A stretch of 35,428 bases of DNA from an uncultured Bacilli bacterium (GCA_947632405.1 CANRPE010000016.1:1-35428); one strand, 5' to 3'; counted from the stretch's first letter, positions 7,963-18,670 are shown. Made by a program: numbers and translations. The notes: generated from the sequence alone by a model not told the origin.

Positions 7963-9105
7963 ATGGTAGGCGGATTAGAAATGGATCAATTAGCTAAGAT
8001 TAAAGTAATAGGTCTTGGTGGCGGTGGCGGTAATGCCATCAATAGAATGGTAGAATCTGGAGTAAAAGGTGTAGAATTTATTGCTGCTAATACAGATTTA
8101 CAAGTATTAAATAGTTCAAAAGCAGATGTTAAAATTCAAATTGGTGCATCTTTAACAGATGGATTAGGAGCAGGTGCAAGACCAGAAATTGGTAAAGAAG
8201 CAGCTGTTGAATCAAAAAAAGAAATAGAAGATGCCTTAGCTGGAGCAGATATGGTATTTGTTACTTGCGGCATGGGTGGAGGAACTGGTACAGGAGCTGC
8301 ACCTATAGTTGCTGAGATAGCTCAAGCTCTTGGAGCTTTAACTGTAGCAATTGTTACAAAGCCTTTCTCTTTTGAAGGGAAAAAAAGAATGCAAAATGCA
8401 TTAGAAGGTTTAGAAGAATTAAAGAAACATGTTGATACTTTAATTGTTATTCCAAACGATAGATTAAGAGAAATCATTGATAAAACAACACCAATGTTAG
8501 AAGCATTTAAAGAAGTTGATAATGTATTACGTCGTGGTGTTCAATCAATCTCAGATTTAATCGCAGTAGTTGGACTTGTTAACTTGGATTTTGCAGATGT
8601 TAAAGCTGTTATGGAAAAATCTGGTCATGCTATTATTGGTATTGGTATTGGTATGGGAGAAGATCGTGCTATTGAAGCTGCAAAACAAGCTGTCTCATCA
8701 CCACTTCTTGAAACTTCGATTGAAGGAGCTACTGATGCTATTATTAATATTACAGGTGGTGTAAATTTAACTTTATTTGAGGCAGAGCAAGCAGCAGAAG
8801 TTGTACGTGCCGCAGCAAATACAGATATTAATACAATTTTTGGTTCCGTAATTAATGAAAACTTATCTGATGAAGTAATTGTTACTGTTATTGCTACTGG
8901 TTTTGATAAAAATGGTAAAGAAGTAGAAACAACTCAACCAATTTATAGTAATGTTCAACAAACAAGAAGAAATCAAAGACCAGAACCTGAAGTAATTTAT
9001 CAAACAACTCCAGCAAGTGAAATATTAACTCCAGAAGATAATAGTGATGATGACGATGATACTGAATTTGATTTACCACCATTTTTAAAAGATAGAAATT
9101 ATTAG
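7963..9105 (+). CDS. ftsZ: Cell division GTPase FtsZ
   Basis: Tubulin homologue forming the Z-ring. The GTP-binding domain shows [13 protein letters not shown], the tubulin signature [10 protein letters not shown] and NDRL; the synergy (T7) loop is [11 protein letters not shown]. The C-terminal peptide [13 protein letters not shown] is a clear version of the D-x-P-x-F-L-[KR] tail that binds FtsA and SepF. The linker is short, with an Asp-rich run ([11 protein letters not shown]) just before the tail. 380 residues, normal. GGAGG at 7951-7955 supports the ATG. A strong terminator follows, closing the ftsA-ftsZ unit. Base use is G-richer than its neighbours in Gly/Ala stretches, as expected for a conserved protein. 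Confidence 0.98.
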   Translation: MVGGLEMDQLAKIKVIGLGGGGGNAINRMVESGVKGVEFIAANTDLQVLNSSKADVKIQIGASLTDGLGAGARPEIGKEAAVESKKEIEDALAGADMVFVTCGMGGGTGTGAAPIVAEIAQALGALTVAIVTKPFSFEGKKRMQNALEGLEELKKHVDTLIVIPNDRLREIIDKTTPMLEAFKEVDNVLRRGVQSISDLIAVVGLVNLDFADVKAVMEKSGHAIIGIGIGMGEDRAIEAAKQAVSSPLLETSIEGATDAIINITGGVNLTLFEAEQAAEVVRAAANTDINTIFGSVINENLSDEVIVTVIATGFDKNGKEVETTQPIYSNVQQTRRNQRPEPEVIYQTTPASEILTPEDNSDDDDDTEFDLPPFLKDRNY

Positions 9106-9110
9106 GAATT

Positions 9111-9133
9111 AGTCAATATATATTGACTTTTTT
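9111..9133 (+). terminator. ftsZ terminator
   Basis: Perfect palindrome AGTCAAT, loop ATAT, ATTGACT, followed by a T-run interrupted by a single C. It starts five bases after the ftsZ stop. Confidence 0.88.
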
Positions 9134-9135
9134 CT

Positions 9136-9163
9136 TTGCAAGAAAATAATTTAGTGTTATAAT
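9136..9163 (+). promoter_or_regulatory. ftsK promoter, extended -10
   Basis: TTGCAA (9136-9141), 16 bases, TATAAT (9158-9163) with TG at 9155-9156. The -35 begins inside the ftsZ terminator tail. The same TTGCAA plus TGTTA-type -10 pattern recurs at 26706-26733. Confidence 0.75.
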
Positions 9164-9187
9164 TTTTATAGTGAGGAGTTATACATT

Positions 9188-11434
9188 ATGGCAAAAAAGA
9201 AAAAGAAGAAAGAACCAAAAAAGAGTTTTGAACATTCTATAGAATTGTATGGTGTATTACTAGTTTTAGGAGCAATTTTAGGATTAGGAAAATATGGGAT
9301 GGTAGGAAGATTTATTACTTCATTTTCTGTTTTTTTATTTGGTTCTATATATATGTTATTTTTATTAGCTATTTTTATTATTGGTGGTTATTTAATTATT
9401 AATCGTGAATGGCCTGATTTTTTTACCAGTAAATTAATAGGGTTATATATATTTACATTAGGTTTATTAATTTTAATGCATCAAGGTTTTGTTACAGCTA
9501 AAGATCATAATATGATAATGATTTTTCAAGAAACAATGGATCAATTAGTAAGTGGTTTTAACAGTATAATGAAAACGGGAGTTTTATCTGATTTTTCTGC
9601 AGTAGGCGGTGGAATTATTGGTGGTGTTTTTGCAATTTTATTTGATACATTATTTTCATATACAGGAATGCAAATAGTATCTTGGACATTATTGGGAATA
9701 GGTTTTTTCCTATTTATAGGTTTCTCAATCTTTGATACATTAAAAGAAAAATGGGAAAATAAAGAACCAAGAGAGAAAAAAGAAAAAATAAAAGCTGACA
9801 AGCCAAAAGGCGTAATAATTAAAGATGGAACTGAAGAAATTACTACAGAATTAAAAGATGATGATAAACATATTAAGATTAGTAGTATTAATGAGATAAC
9901 AAAAGTTGATCAAAAACCAGAAGAAAAAGCAAATCAGTTATCTGAAAATAAAGTTTCAACAAATAAAGATTATAAATTACCAAGTATTGATATTTTAGAT
10001 AAACCAAAGAAAAAGAGTAAAGCAACTGATCAAAGTATTATTGAAAAGAATATTGTTACTTTAGAAAAAGTATTAAGCGATTTTAAAATTAGTGGAAAAG
10101 TAGTTGAAGTACATATTGGTCCAACTGTTGTTCAATATGAATTAGAAATTGCTAGTGGTACAAGAGTTAATAAAATTACAAGTATAAATAGAGAAATATC
10201 TTTAGCTCTAGCTAAAAAAGATGTTCGAATTGAAGCTCCTATTCCTGGTAAAAATACAGTTGGAATTGAATTTGCTAATGATGATCCAACACCTGTTAGT
10301 TTTTATGATATTATTAGTAGTAGACAAATGATGAATTCTTTTGATAAGAAATTAATGGTACCACTTGGTAAGAGTATCATGGGTGATATTGGAGTATGTG
10401 AAATTAATAAAATGCCTCATTTATTAATTGCTGGTACAACAGGTAGTGGTAAATCAGTTTGTGTAAATGGTATTATTTGTTCTATTTTGATGCGAGCACG
10501 ACCAGATGAGGTAAAACTTGTTATGGTTGATCCTAAGGTTGTTGAATTATCAGTTTATAATGGGATACCACATTTATTACGTCCTGTTGTTACTGATCCA
10601 AAACAAGCCGCTATTGCTCTATCAAAAATGGTTGCAGAAATGGAACGTCGCTATCAAGTTTTTAGTGAATCAAAAACTAAAAATATAGAGGGATATAATG
10701 AATATATTGAAAAAGAAAATAAAAAAATAACCGATTCTGAAATGAAAAAAGAAAAGATGCCTTATATTGTCATTATTATTGATGAATTGGCTGACTTGAT
10801 GATGGTAGCTGCAAAAGAAGTTGAAGATTCTATTTTAAGAATTACTCAAAAAGCTCGTGCAGCTGGTATGCACTTAATAGTTGCAACTCAAAGACCTTCA
10901 ACTGAAGTTATTACTGGTTTAATTAAGGCTAATATTCCTTCACGTATTGCTTTTTCGGTAGGATCTGGAATTGATTCTAGAACTATTTTAGATCAAACAG
11001 GTGCTGAAAATTTACTTGGTAAAGGTGATATGTTATTTTTACCAATAGGCTTAAATTCACCACTTCGTATTCAAGGTTCTTTTATTACTGATAGTGAAAT
11101 TAAGCGAATTATTGATTATACTATTTCTCAACAAGAAGCTCAATATGATGATAATATGATGAATTTAGATACAGCTACTGATAAATCAGCTTCTCAAATC
11201 GAAGATATGAATCAACCAGAAGAATATGACGATCCTTTATATAATGATATTGTTGAATTTGTTATTAGTACTCAAAAAGCAAGTGCTTCTTTATTACAAA
11301 GAAAATTTAAACTAGGCTATAATCGTGCCGCTAGAATTATAGATCTTTTAGAAGAAAGAGGCATTATTGGTCCTGCTAATGGATCAAAACCTAGAGAAGT
11401 TTTAATTCAATTAGAAAACAGTGAAGAAGAATAA
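9188..11434 (+). CDS. ftsK: DNA translocase FtsK/SpoIIIE
   Basis: Septal double-stranded DNA pump that clears chromosomes from the closing septum. The N-terminus carries about four membrane helices (residues 20-185), followed by a charged linker of some 90 residues and the alpha/beta motor. Walker A is GTTGSGKS at 416-423 and Walker B is IIIDELADLM with D532/E533. The C-terminal gamma winged helix (about 680-745, ISTQKASASLLQRKFKLGYNRAARIIDLLE) reads KOPS/SRS-like polarity sequences. AGGAG before 9188 fixes the ATG. 748 residues, close to SpoIIIE/SftA size; four helices argue for FtsK/SpoIIIE rather than soluble SftA. Whether it serves sporulation cannot be told; no sporulation gene is in the window. 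Confidence 0.96.
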   Translation: MAKKKKKKEPKKSFEHSIELYGVLLVLGAILGLGKYGMVGRFITSFSVFLFGSIYMLFLLAIFIIGGYLIINREWPDFFTSKLIGLYIFTLGLLILMHQGFVTAKDHNMIMIFQETMDQLVSGFNSIMKTGVLSDFSAVGGGIIGGVFAILFDTLFSYTGMQIVSWTLLGIGFFLFIGFSIFDTLKEKWENKEPREKKEKIKADKPKGVIIKDGTEEITTELKDDDKHIKISSINEITKVDQKPEEKANQLSENKVSTNKDYKLPSIDILDKPKKKSKATDQSIIEKNIVTLEKVLSDFKISGKVVEVHIGPTVVQYELEIASGTRVNKITSINREISLALAKKDVRIEAPIPGKNTVGIEFANDDPTPVSFYDIISSRQMMNSFDKKLMVPLGKSIMGDIGVCEINKMPHLLIAGTTGSGKSVCVNGIICSILMRARPDEVKLVMVDPKVVELSVYNGIPHLLRPVVTDPKQAAIALSKMVAEMERRYQVFSESKTKNIEGYNEYIEKENKKITDSEMKKEKMPYIVIIIDELADLMMVAAKEVEDSILRITQKARAAGMHLIVATQRPSTEVITGLIKANIPSRIAFSVGSGIDSRTILDQTGAENLLGKGDMLFLPIGLNSPLRIQGSFITDSEIKRIIDYTISQQEAQYDDNMMNLDTATDKSASQIEDMNQPEEYDDPLYNDIVEFVISTQKASASLLQRKFKLGYNRAARIIDLLEERGIIGPANGSKPREVLIQLENSEEE

Positions 11435-11452
11435 AATTTCTTCTTTTCTTTT
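11424..11452 (+). terminator. ftsK terminator
   Basis: AAGAAGAA, loop TAAAAT, TTCTTCTT, then T-rich tail. The left arm encodes the last codons of ftsK and the loop contains its stop. Confidence 0.6.
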
Positions 11453-11494
11453 AATATCTTTTTTTCTTTTACATATATTGTAATAGGTGAGAAT

Positions 11495-11851
11495 ATGTCA
11501 AAAGAAACATTCAAAAACTTTGTTAGAAATTATCCAGAATTAAGTACTAGTGTTATGAATAATAAAACAAGTTGGCAAAAGCTATATGAATTATTTGAAT
11601 TATACGGAGAAGATAGCAATGTTTGGGATCAATATATTCCTAGTAGATTAAAAGAATCTTTTGATACTACAAAAACTTCGTCATTTTCAGAATTAATTAC
11701 AATGATAAAAAATATTGATTTAGATTCAGTTCAAAGAGGAGTTAATAGTTTACAAAAAACCATAGGATTATTACAAGATATTGGTATAGGTAGTAAAAAT
11801 AACCAAAATACTTATGAACCTAGACCATTATATCGATATTTTGATGATTAA
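11495..11851 (+). CDS. YlbD-like small protein
   Basis: 118 residues. The N-terminal half (FKNFVRNYPELSTSVMNNK, TSWQKLYELFELYGEDSNVW) matches the pattern of the YlbD family: F-V-x-x-x-P, a T/S-W-Q-x-L-Y block, an acidic turn and W. In Bacillus YlbD is called a spore coat protein, but that label is thin and no other spore gene is visible. The assignment is strengthened by order: a YlbE-like gene follows with a one-base overlap, then a YlbF-like gene and rsmD, the Bacillus order without ylbG. AGGTGAGA precedes the ATG. Real function unknown; a role tied to the Y-complex neighbourhood is only inference. Confidence 0.72.
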   Translation: MSKETFKNFVRNYPELSTSVMNNKTSWQKLYELFELYGEDSNVWDQYIPSRLKESFDTTKTSSFSELITMIKNIDLDSVQRGVNSLQKTIGLLQDIGIGSKNNQNTYEPRPLYRYFDD

Positions 11852-12072
11852 TGGATATAAAAACTCAAATTTTAGTTAGAACTAATCCTAATATATATAG
11901 ATTTTTAAGAGAAGAATCCTATTGGTATAAATATTTAAATAGAGATCCAAATTATATTAAAGAACTAGAAAAAGCAATGAAAAATAAATATAGACTAACA
12001 ACAGAAGATAGATTAGAAAAAATAAATCAAAGTATGAATCTAATTCATAATTTTATGGATATTTTAAAATAG
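11851..12072 (+). CDS. YlbE-like small protein
   Basis: 73 residues, no membrane helix. Family-like features: NPNIYRFLREESYWYKYLNRDP (hydrophobic-R-x-x-P/S-x-W-Y-x-x-L-x-R-x-P), then KAMKNKYRLTTEDRLEKI with the Y-x-x-T-x-x-x-R spacing. Start and upstream stop share a base (TAATG) and there is no separate ribosome binding site, so translation depends on the YlbD-like gene. A very strong terminator overlaps the stop, closing a two-gene unit. No biochemical role is established for YlbE that I know of. The identity rests on the motif plus gene order. Confidence 0.7.
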   Translation: MDIKTQILVRTNPNIYRFLREESYWYKYLNRDPNYIKELEKAMKNKYRLTTEDRLEKINQSMNLIHNFMDILK

Positions 12073-12094
12073 AAATTGAATTTCTATTTTTTTT
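12066..12094 (+). terminator. Terminator after ylbE
   Basis: An 11-bp perfect stem AAAATAGAAAT / ATTTCTATTTT with a three-base loop and four more Ts. It includes the ylbE stop codon. Confidence 0.88.
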
Positions 12095-12100
12095 GGTTTA

Positions 12101-12109
12101 TGATACAAT
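12101..12109 (+). promoter_or_regulatory. Extended -10 promoter of the YlbF-like gene
   Basis: TGATACAAT, 17 bases before the ATG, with no good -35 (that position falls in the preceding terminator). The identical 9-mer plus the following AAATTT occurs before ruvA at 33695-33709. Confidence 0.45.
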
Positions 12110-12126
12110 AAATTTGGAGATGTATT

Positions 12127-12420
12127 ATGAATAAAATATATGAAATATTAGATGAAATCAAAATAAATTTAGATGAATTAGAAATATTTAAAGAATTAAA
12201 AGAAGCTATACTTAAAATTAAAAATAATAAAGTTTTAAAAGAAAAAATAGAAAAATATAATGAATTTCCTACGGAAGAATTAAGACTTGAAATTTATAAA
12301 TATGAAGAAATTAAGAAATATAAACATATAGAAACTGAAATTAATTTTTTAATTTTAGAAATTAATCAAAAATTAAAGAAAATAAATATAAGTAGGAGTT
12401 GCTCAAATGAAAATCATTAG
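12127..12420 (+). CDS. YlbF-like small helical protein
   Basis: 97 residues, almost entirely charged helix. The first 70 residues (LDELEIFKELKEAILKIKNNKVLKEKIEKYNE) resemble the YlbF/YmcA fold: a short helix, then K-x-A-x-x-x-I-x-x-N/D-x-x-L-x-x-x-I-x-x-F/Y. In Bacillus YlbF forms the Y-complex with YmcA and YaaT and steers RNase Y processing. The protein is shorter than usual (Bacillus YlbF is near 150), lacking the C-terminal extension and its Cys residues, so it might be only the core. Position between ylbE and rsmD supports the call. It overlaps rsmD by 14 bases. Alternative: an unrelated helical protein that happens to be here. Confidence 0.55.
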   Translation: MNKIYEILDEIKINLDELEIFKELKEAILKIKNNKVLKEKIEKYNEFPTEELRLEIYKYEEIKKYKHIETEINFLILEINQKLKKINISRSCSNENH

Positions 12421-12949
12421 TGGTAAATTAAAAGGAAGAAAAATAGAAGGTTTTGACTTAGATGGAACTAGACCAACTATGGATCGTGTTAAGGAATCAT
12501 TGTTTGCTATTATACAAGATAAAATTATAAATAGTAGTTGTTTAGATCTTTTTGCTGGAAGTGGTAATTTAGGCATTGAAGCTATAAGTCAAGGAGCTAA
12601 TAAAGTATATTTTGTTGATTATAATATAAAAGCGATTCAAACAATTAAAAAAAATATTAAATTACTACAAATAGAAGAAGCAACAAATGTGATTCATAAA
12701 GATTTTAAAGTAGCTCTAAGTGAGCTTTATCCTTTAAAATTTGATATTATTTTTTTAGATCCACCATATCATACAAAAAATATTGAAATAGCTATTTGCT
12801 TAATTACAAAATATGATATTTTAAATGATAATGGTTTTATAATTTGTGAAAGTGACTCTTTAGAAAAAATAATTTATCCAAATAATTATCAAGAAATAAA
12901 GACGAGAAAATATGGGAGCAAATATATAGTAATATTAAAAAAAATATGA
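12407..12949 (+). CDS. rsmD: 16S rRNA (guanine966-N2)-methyltransferase RsmD
   Basis: SAM-dependent methylation of G966 (E. coli numbering) in the small subunit head. The start MKIISGKLKGRKIEG and TRPTMDRVKESLFAII are characteristic; the SAM loop is DLFAGSGNLGIEA (about residues 47-59) and the catalytic motif IV is FLDPPY. 180 residues, normal length. TAGGAG at 12393-12398 provides the ribosome binding site inside the end of the preceding gene. In many Firmicutes coaD follows rsmD; here it does not, and a pilin-like gene lies next. Confidence 0.95.
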   Translation: MKIISGKLKGRKIEGFDLDGTRPTMDRVKESLFAIIQDKIINSSCLDLFAGSGNLGIEAISQGANKVYFVDYNIKAIQTIKKNIKLLQIEEATNVIHKDFKVALSELYPLKFDIIFLDPPYHTKNIEIAICLITKYDILNDNGFIICESDSLEKIIYPNNYQEIKTRKYGSKYIVILKKI

Positions 12950-12985
12950 TAAACTAAAATTAATAATAAGGGTTAGTGAGATAAA

Positions 12986-13828
12986 ATGAAAAAGTTTAAT
13001 AATAAAGGTTTTGCTATTTCTACCATGTTATATGGACTTTTAATTATAATTGTCTTAGTAGTAGGAACAATTTTAGCAACAATGGCTTTTAATCGAAAAA
13101 CTAGTAAAGAATTTACTTCTGAAGTTATTGAAGAATTAGAAGGCAAATTAGGAAGTTCTTATAGTCCATATTTTAAGGTATATAATTATAATGAAAAAAG
13201 TTGCCCAACAGGCGATGAAGAAACTTGTGTTGAAACAGATTGTTATAAAGAGGGAAAATCAGAATGTAGTGTAGGTACTATTGTTGATTATAAAGTAAAT
13301 AATGAGAAAACTATTACTTTTAATGTTTTAAAAGATAATAGAAGTACACTTATTATGCAATCAAAAGATAGTATTGTAACTAGTAAGTGGTATACAGGTT
13401 CTGATACAACTACTTATCCAGGTGATGCACTAGATGCATTAAAAAATGCAACACAAGATTGGACAAATGTAGAAGAATTAAATTATATTACAGGAAAATC
13501 TTGGTTTGGAATTCAGCCATGGACTAATGCTTTTTGTTCTAATGCTATCTATAAAGATTGCAGTGGTGCTGCTACTCAAAAGAACAGAGAAGGTGATAGA
13601 GCTAGAATAATTTTATTACAAGAGTTACTATCTTTTGGTTGTACTAGTTCTAATTACTCATGTGATAATTGGATTAGACCAAGTAATACTTCTGTTTGTT
13701 ATTGGACTATGAATGCAGGAATTAAAGATTATATGGCATGGTATCTTCAAGGTTCATCTGTTCATTCTAAAAATATATCTTATGAATGTGGAATTCGCGC
13801 AGTAGTAATAGTAAAAAAAGTAAAATAA
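12986..13828 (+). CDS. Pilin-like N-terminus with Cys-rich surface domain
   Basis: 280 residues, function unknown. The start MKKFNNKGFAISTMLYGLL resembles a class III (prepilin) signal: short basic leader, K-G-F, then an uninterrupted hydrophobic helix (about residues 8-30). The Glu expected at +5 of a mature pilin is absent, so cleavage by a PilD-type peptidase is doubtful. The outer part has ten Cys in several local groups (for example CPTGDEETC, SYSC-type pairs and YEC near the end), an even number suggesting disulfides, and a C-terminal segment CYWTMNAG...GIRAVVIVKK that recalls lectin-like surface domains of gut Firmicutes. Ribosome binding site weak (AAGGG at distance). A clear terminator overlaps the stop. 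No pilus assembly gene is in the window. Confidence 0.7.
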   Translation: MKKFNNKGFAISTMLYGLLIIIVLVVGTILATMAFNRKTSKEFTSEVIEELEGKLGSSYSPYFKVYNYNEKSCPTGDEETCVETDCYKEGKSECSVGTIVDYKVNNEKTITFNVLKDNRSTLIMQSKDSIVTSKWYTGSDTTTYPGDALDALKNATQDWTNVEELNYITGKSWFGIQPWTNAFCSNAIYKDCSGAATQKNREGDRARIILLQELLSFGCTSSNYSCDNWIRPSNTSVCYWTMNAGIKDYMAWYLQGSSVHSKNISYECGIRAVVIVKKVK

Positions 13829-13851
13829 ACGATTTAAATATCGTTTTTTTT
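13827..13851 (+). terminator. Terminator after the pilin-like gene
   Basis: AAACGAT, six-base loop, ATCGTTT, then five more Ts; overlaps the stop codon. It insulates the heat-shock promoter. Confidence 0.85.
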
Positions 13852-13881
13852 AATAAAGTGTAAATAAATTAGCAAAAAAGG

Positions 13882-13911
13882 TTGACAAGTGCTAAAAGAT
13901 TGTCATATAAT
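13882..13911 (+). promoter_or_regulatory. hrcA operon promoter
   Basis: Consensus TTGACA (13882-13887), 18-base spacer, consensus TATAAT (13906-13911), directly followed by the CIRCE operator. The spacer starts with AGTGCTAA (13888-13895), a perfect match to a CIRCE half-site. Confidence 0.92.
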
Positions 13912-13915
13912 ATCG

Positions 13916-13942
13916 TTAGCACTCGTAAAATTATAGTGCTAG
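13916..13942 (+). promoter_or_regulatory. CIRCE operator (HrcA binding site)
   Basis: Left arm TTAGCACTC (perfect), nine-base spacer, right arm TAGTGCTAG (seven of nine consensus). It lies between the -10 and the AGGAGGT ribosome binding site of hrcA, the usual place for HrcA autoregulation; GroE-assisted HrcA is expected to repress here until heat shock. Confidence 0.95.
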
Positions 13943-13953
13943 GAGGTAAAATA

Positions 13954-14940
13954 ATGTTAACTAAAAGACAAGAAAATATTCTAAAACTGATAGTTGAACA
14001 TTATGTTAAACTAGCTAAGCCAATCAGTTCTAATTCAATTTGTAAAAAGTTAAAATGTTCAAGTGCAACAGTAAGAAATGAAATGGCTTTTTTGGAAGAT
14101 GCGAATTTACTTGAAAAAACACATACATCTTCTGGCAGAATTCCAAGTGAAAAAGGTTATCGTTATTATGTTGACCATTTAATGGAATTGAAAAAAATGA
14201 ATGCTGAAGATATGTTAAAATTACAAATTATTTTCCATAATAATCAATTGCCACTTACTGATTGTATTAATAAAAGTTTACAAGTTATTTCTGATATGAC
14301 AAGCTATGCTACTATTATTTTAGGTTCATCTTCACATAATAATTTGCTAAAGCAAATTGAAGTAGTACCAATTAATGATTCTAATCTAATTGTAATTATT
14401 GTCACAGATAAAGGTCATGTTCAACATAAAGAAATGAAATTAGATAATATTTCTTTAGAAGATATTAAAAAAACAGTAGGTTTAATTAATAATTTAATTA
14501 TAGGAACACCTATTGATGAAATTAGTACAAAATTAGAGTATGAAATTAAACCAATTATTGGTAGATATGTCACAGAACATGAAAAATTATATAATGCTTT
14601 TTATAATGTATTTACTGATTTTACAACAAATGATATTAATGTTGTAGGTCGAACTAAATTTTTGGAACAACCAGAATTTAGTAGTGTTGATAAAATTAAA
14701 ACAATCTTTGAAAAACTTGATGATGAAAATGTATTAAGAGAAATTGAAAAAGATGATGACAATAATATTAAAATCTATATTGGTAAAGAAAATAATATTG
14801 ATGATGATGTGACTGTAATTAAAACTAAATTTAAAAATGGTCATGAAGAAGGAACCTTAGCAATCGTAGGTCCTAAGCGAATGGATTATGAAAGAGTAGT
14901 TTCTATGCTTGAATTTATTAAAGATCAAGTAGAAGATTAA
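13954..14940 (+). CDS. hrcA: Heat-inducible transcription repressor HrcA
   Basis: Represses its own operon by binding CIRCE. The N-terminal winged helix (residues 1-90) contains TKRQENILKLIVEHYV, the SSATVRNEMAFLED recognition region and the SGRIPSEKGYRYYVD hallmark; the remainder is the GAF-like and dimerisation part ending EEGTLAIVGPKRMDYERVV. The ATG at 13954 is fixed by AGGAGGT at 13941-13947. A longer in-frame opening from 13882 would start in the -35 box and read through the promoter and operator, so it is not real. 328 residues, slightly short of typical. First gene of hrcA-grpE-dnaK(-dnaJ). Confidence 0.96.
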   Translation: MLTKRQENILKLIVEHYVKLAKPISSNSICKKLKCSSATVRNEMAFLEDANLLEKTHTSSGRIPSEKGYRYYVDHLMELKKMNAEDMLKLQIIFHNNQLPLTDCINKSLQVISDMTSYATIILGSSSHNNLLKQIEVVPINDSNLIVIIVTDKGHVQHKEMKLDNISLEDIKKTVGLINNLIIGTPIDEISTKLEYEIKPIIGRYVTEHEKLYNAFYNVFTDFTTNDINVVGRTKFLEQPEFSSVDKIKTIFEKLDDENVLREIEKDDDNNIKIYIGKENNIDDDVTVIKTKFKNGHEEGTLAIVGPKRMDYERVVSMLEFIKDQVED

Positions 14941-14956
14941 AAAAGAGGTGAGATAA

Positions 14957-17369
<2,413 letters not shown>

Positions 17370-17371
17370 AA

Positions 17372-17399
17372 TTAAAGTTCTAGGAAACTAGAACTTTAA
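17372..17399 (+). other. Strong hairpin without T-run, dnaK-dnaJ gap
   Basis: TTAAAGTTCTAG, loop GAAA (a stable GNRA tetraloop), CTAGAACTTTAA: a 12-bp perfect stem. No T-run follows, so it is unlikely to be a full terminator; it might stabilise or delimit the hrcA-grpE-dnaK message. A second small hairpin, CAGTTT/AAACTG, lies at 17415-17431. The 114-base gap has no CIRCE copy and no convincing promoter. Confidence 0.7.
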
Positions 17400-17483
17400 C
17401 TAATGTAATTAAAGCAGTTTAAATAAAACTGTTATTATAAAATATTTTGTAGCCTAATCAAAAACAGAAGGGAAGTGATATTA

Positions 17484-18623
17484 ATGAGTAATGATAAACG
17501 TGATTATTATGAGGTTTTAGGCGTTTCTAAAGATGCAACAGAAGCTGAAATAAAATCTGCTTTTAGAAAAAAAGCAAAAGAATTTCATCCAGATTTAAAT
17601 AAGGATAATCCTGCTGCTGCAGAAAAATTTAAAGAAGCTCAAGAAGCATATGAAGTATTATCTGATGAATCTAAAAGAAAAATGTATGATCAATATGGTC
17701 ATGCTGGAGTAAGTGGTTCAGCTGGTTCAGGCTTTTCAGGATTTGGAGGAGCTGGATTTAGCGCTAGTGATTTTGATTTTGGTGATATTTTTGATAATAT
17801 TTTTGGTGGAGGTTTTGGTTTTGGAAGTGGAAGTTCCACAAAATCTAGAGCGACTCGTGGATCCGATTTATTAATGCGAATTGATTTAACTTTTGAAGAA
17901 GCTATTTATGGTTGTGAAAAAGATATTAAACTTGATGTTATAGAAGAATGTGATGATTGTGATGGAAAAGGAGGTCATGGTGAAACTACTTGTGAGAGAT
18001 GTCATGGAAGTGGAACTATTACTTCAGAACAACATACAATTTTAGGATCATTTGTTTCAAAAACTACATGTCCAATCTGTGAAGGTCGTGGAAAAGTATA
18101 TGAACGAAAATGTTCTACATGTCATGGTAAAGGAAAAATAAAGAAAAATAAAACTATTACTGTTAATATTCCTGCTGGAATTGATACAGGAGATAGACTT
18201 CGTTTATCTGGTAAAGGTAATCCAGGAACTAATGGTGGCTCTAATGGTGATTTATATTTAGAATTTAGAGTAGCAGAACATAAATATTTTAAAAGAGATA
18301 ATGATGATATTTATATAGAAGTACCAATTACTATTACTGAAGCTATACTTGGTTGTAAAAAAGATATTCCAACATTATATGGTAATGTTAAATTAACAAT
18401 TCCAGCAGGAAGTGATTCTGAAGATAAACATAGAATTAAAGGTAAAGGAATTGATAATAAAAGTAAAAGAACTAAAGGGAATATGTATATTATCTTAAAA
18501 GTTGTTACTCCAAAAAGAATTACTAAAGAACAAAAGAAATTACTTGAAGCACTTCATAAAACAGATTTAGAAGATTCAACTATCGATGAATTTAATAAAT
18601 TTACAAAGAAAAATGATAAATAA
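17484..18623 (+). CDS. dnaJ: Chaperone DnaJ (Hsp40)
   Basis: Stimulates DnaK ATPase and delivers substrates. J domain residues 6-70 with the HPD motif at 35-37, a G/F-rich region (about 75-120), four CxxCxGxG zinc repeats between residues 156 and 217 ([32 protein letters not shown]), and the C-terminal beta domains with [13 protein letters not shown]. 379 residues, full-length type I DnaJ. The ATG at 17484 is chosen because GGAAGTGAT precedes it; an in-frame GTG at 17475 lies inside that site. It is separated from dnaK by a hairpin-bearing gap and ends at two tandem terminators. Confidence 0.97.
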   Translation: MSNDKRDYYEVLGVSKDATEAEIKSAFRKKAKEFHPDLNKDNPAAAEKFKEAQEAYEVLSDESKRKMYDQYGHAGVSGSAGSGFSGFGGAGFSASDFDFGDIFDNIFGGGFGFGSGSSTKSRATRGSDLLMRIDLTFEEAIYGCEKDIKLDVIEECDDCDGKGGHGETTCERCHGSGTITSEQHTILGSFVSKTTCPICEGRGKVYERKCSTCHGKGKIKKNKTITVNIPAGIDTGDRLRLSGKGNPGTNGGSNGDLYLEFRVAEHKYFKRDNDDIYIEVPITITEAILGCKKDIPTLYGNVKLTIPAGSDSEDKHRIKGKGIDNKSKRTKGNMYIILKVVTPKRITKEQKKLLEALHKTDLEDSTIDEFNKFTKKNDK

Positions 18624-18634
18624 AATCATTTTTT
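18609..18634 (+). terminator. dnaJ terminator 1
   Basis: AAAAATGAT, seven-base loop, ATCATTTTT and one further T. The stem spans the dnaJ stop codon. Confidence 0.75.
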
Positions 18635-18642
18635 CTTTTCAA

Positions 18643-18670
18643 AAAAAACTAAGAAATTTCTTAGTTTTTT
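18643..18670. terminator. Bidirectional terminator, dnaJ / rnhC
   Basis: A 28-base perfect palindrome (14-base arms AAAAAACTAAGAAA / TTTCTTAGTTTTTT) between convergent genes, with A-run on one side and T-run on the other, so it can serve both strands. Confidence 0.88.

Noticed and set aside
8570-9082. Open frames inside ftsZ (8570-8764 plus, 8894-9082 minus)
   Set aside because: Leu/His-rich shadow frames of ftsZ with no ribosome binding site or family pattern.
13882-13953. N-terminal extension of HrcA from a TTG start
   Set aside because: The TTG is part of the TTGACA -35 box, and the extension would translate the promoter and CIRCE operator; the ATG at 13954 has a perfect AGGAGGT site.
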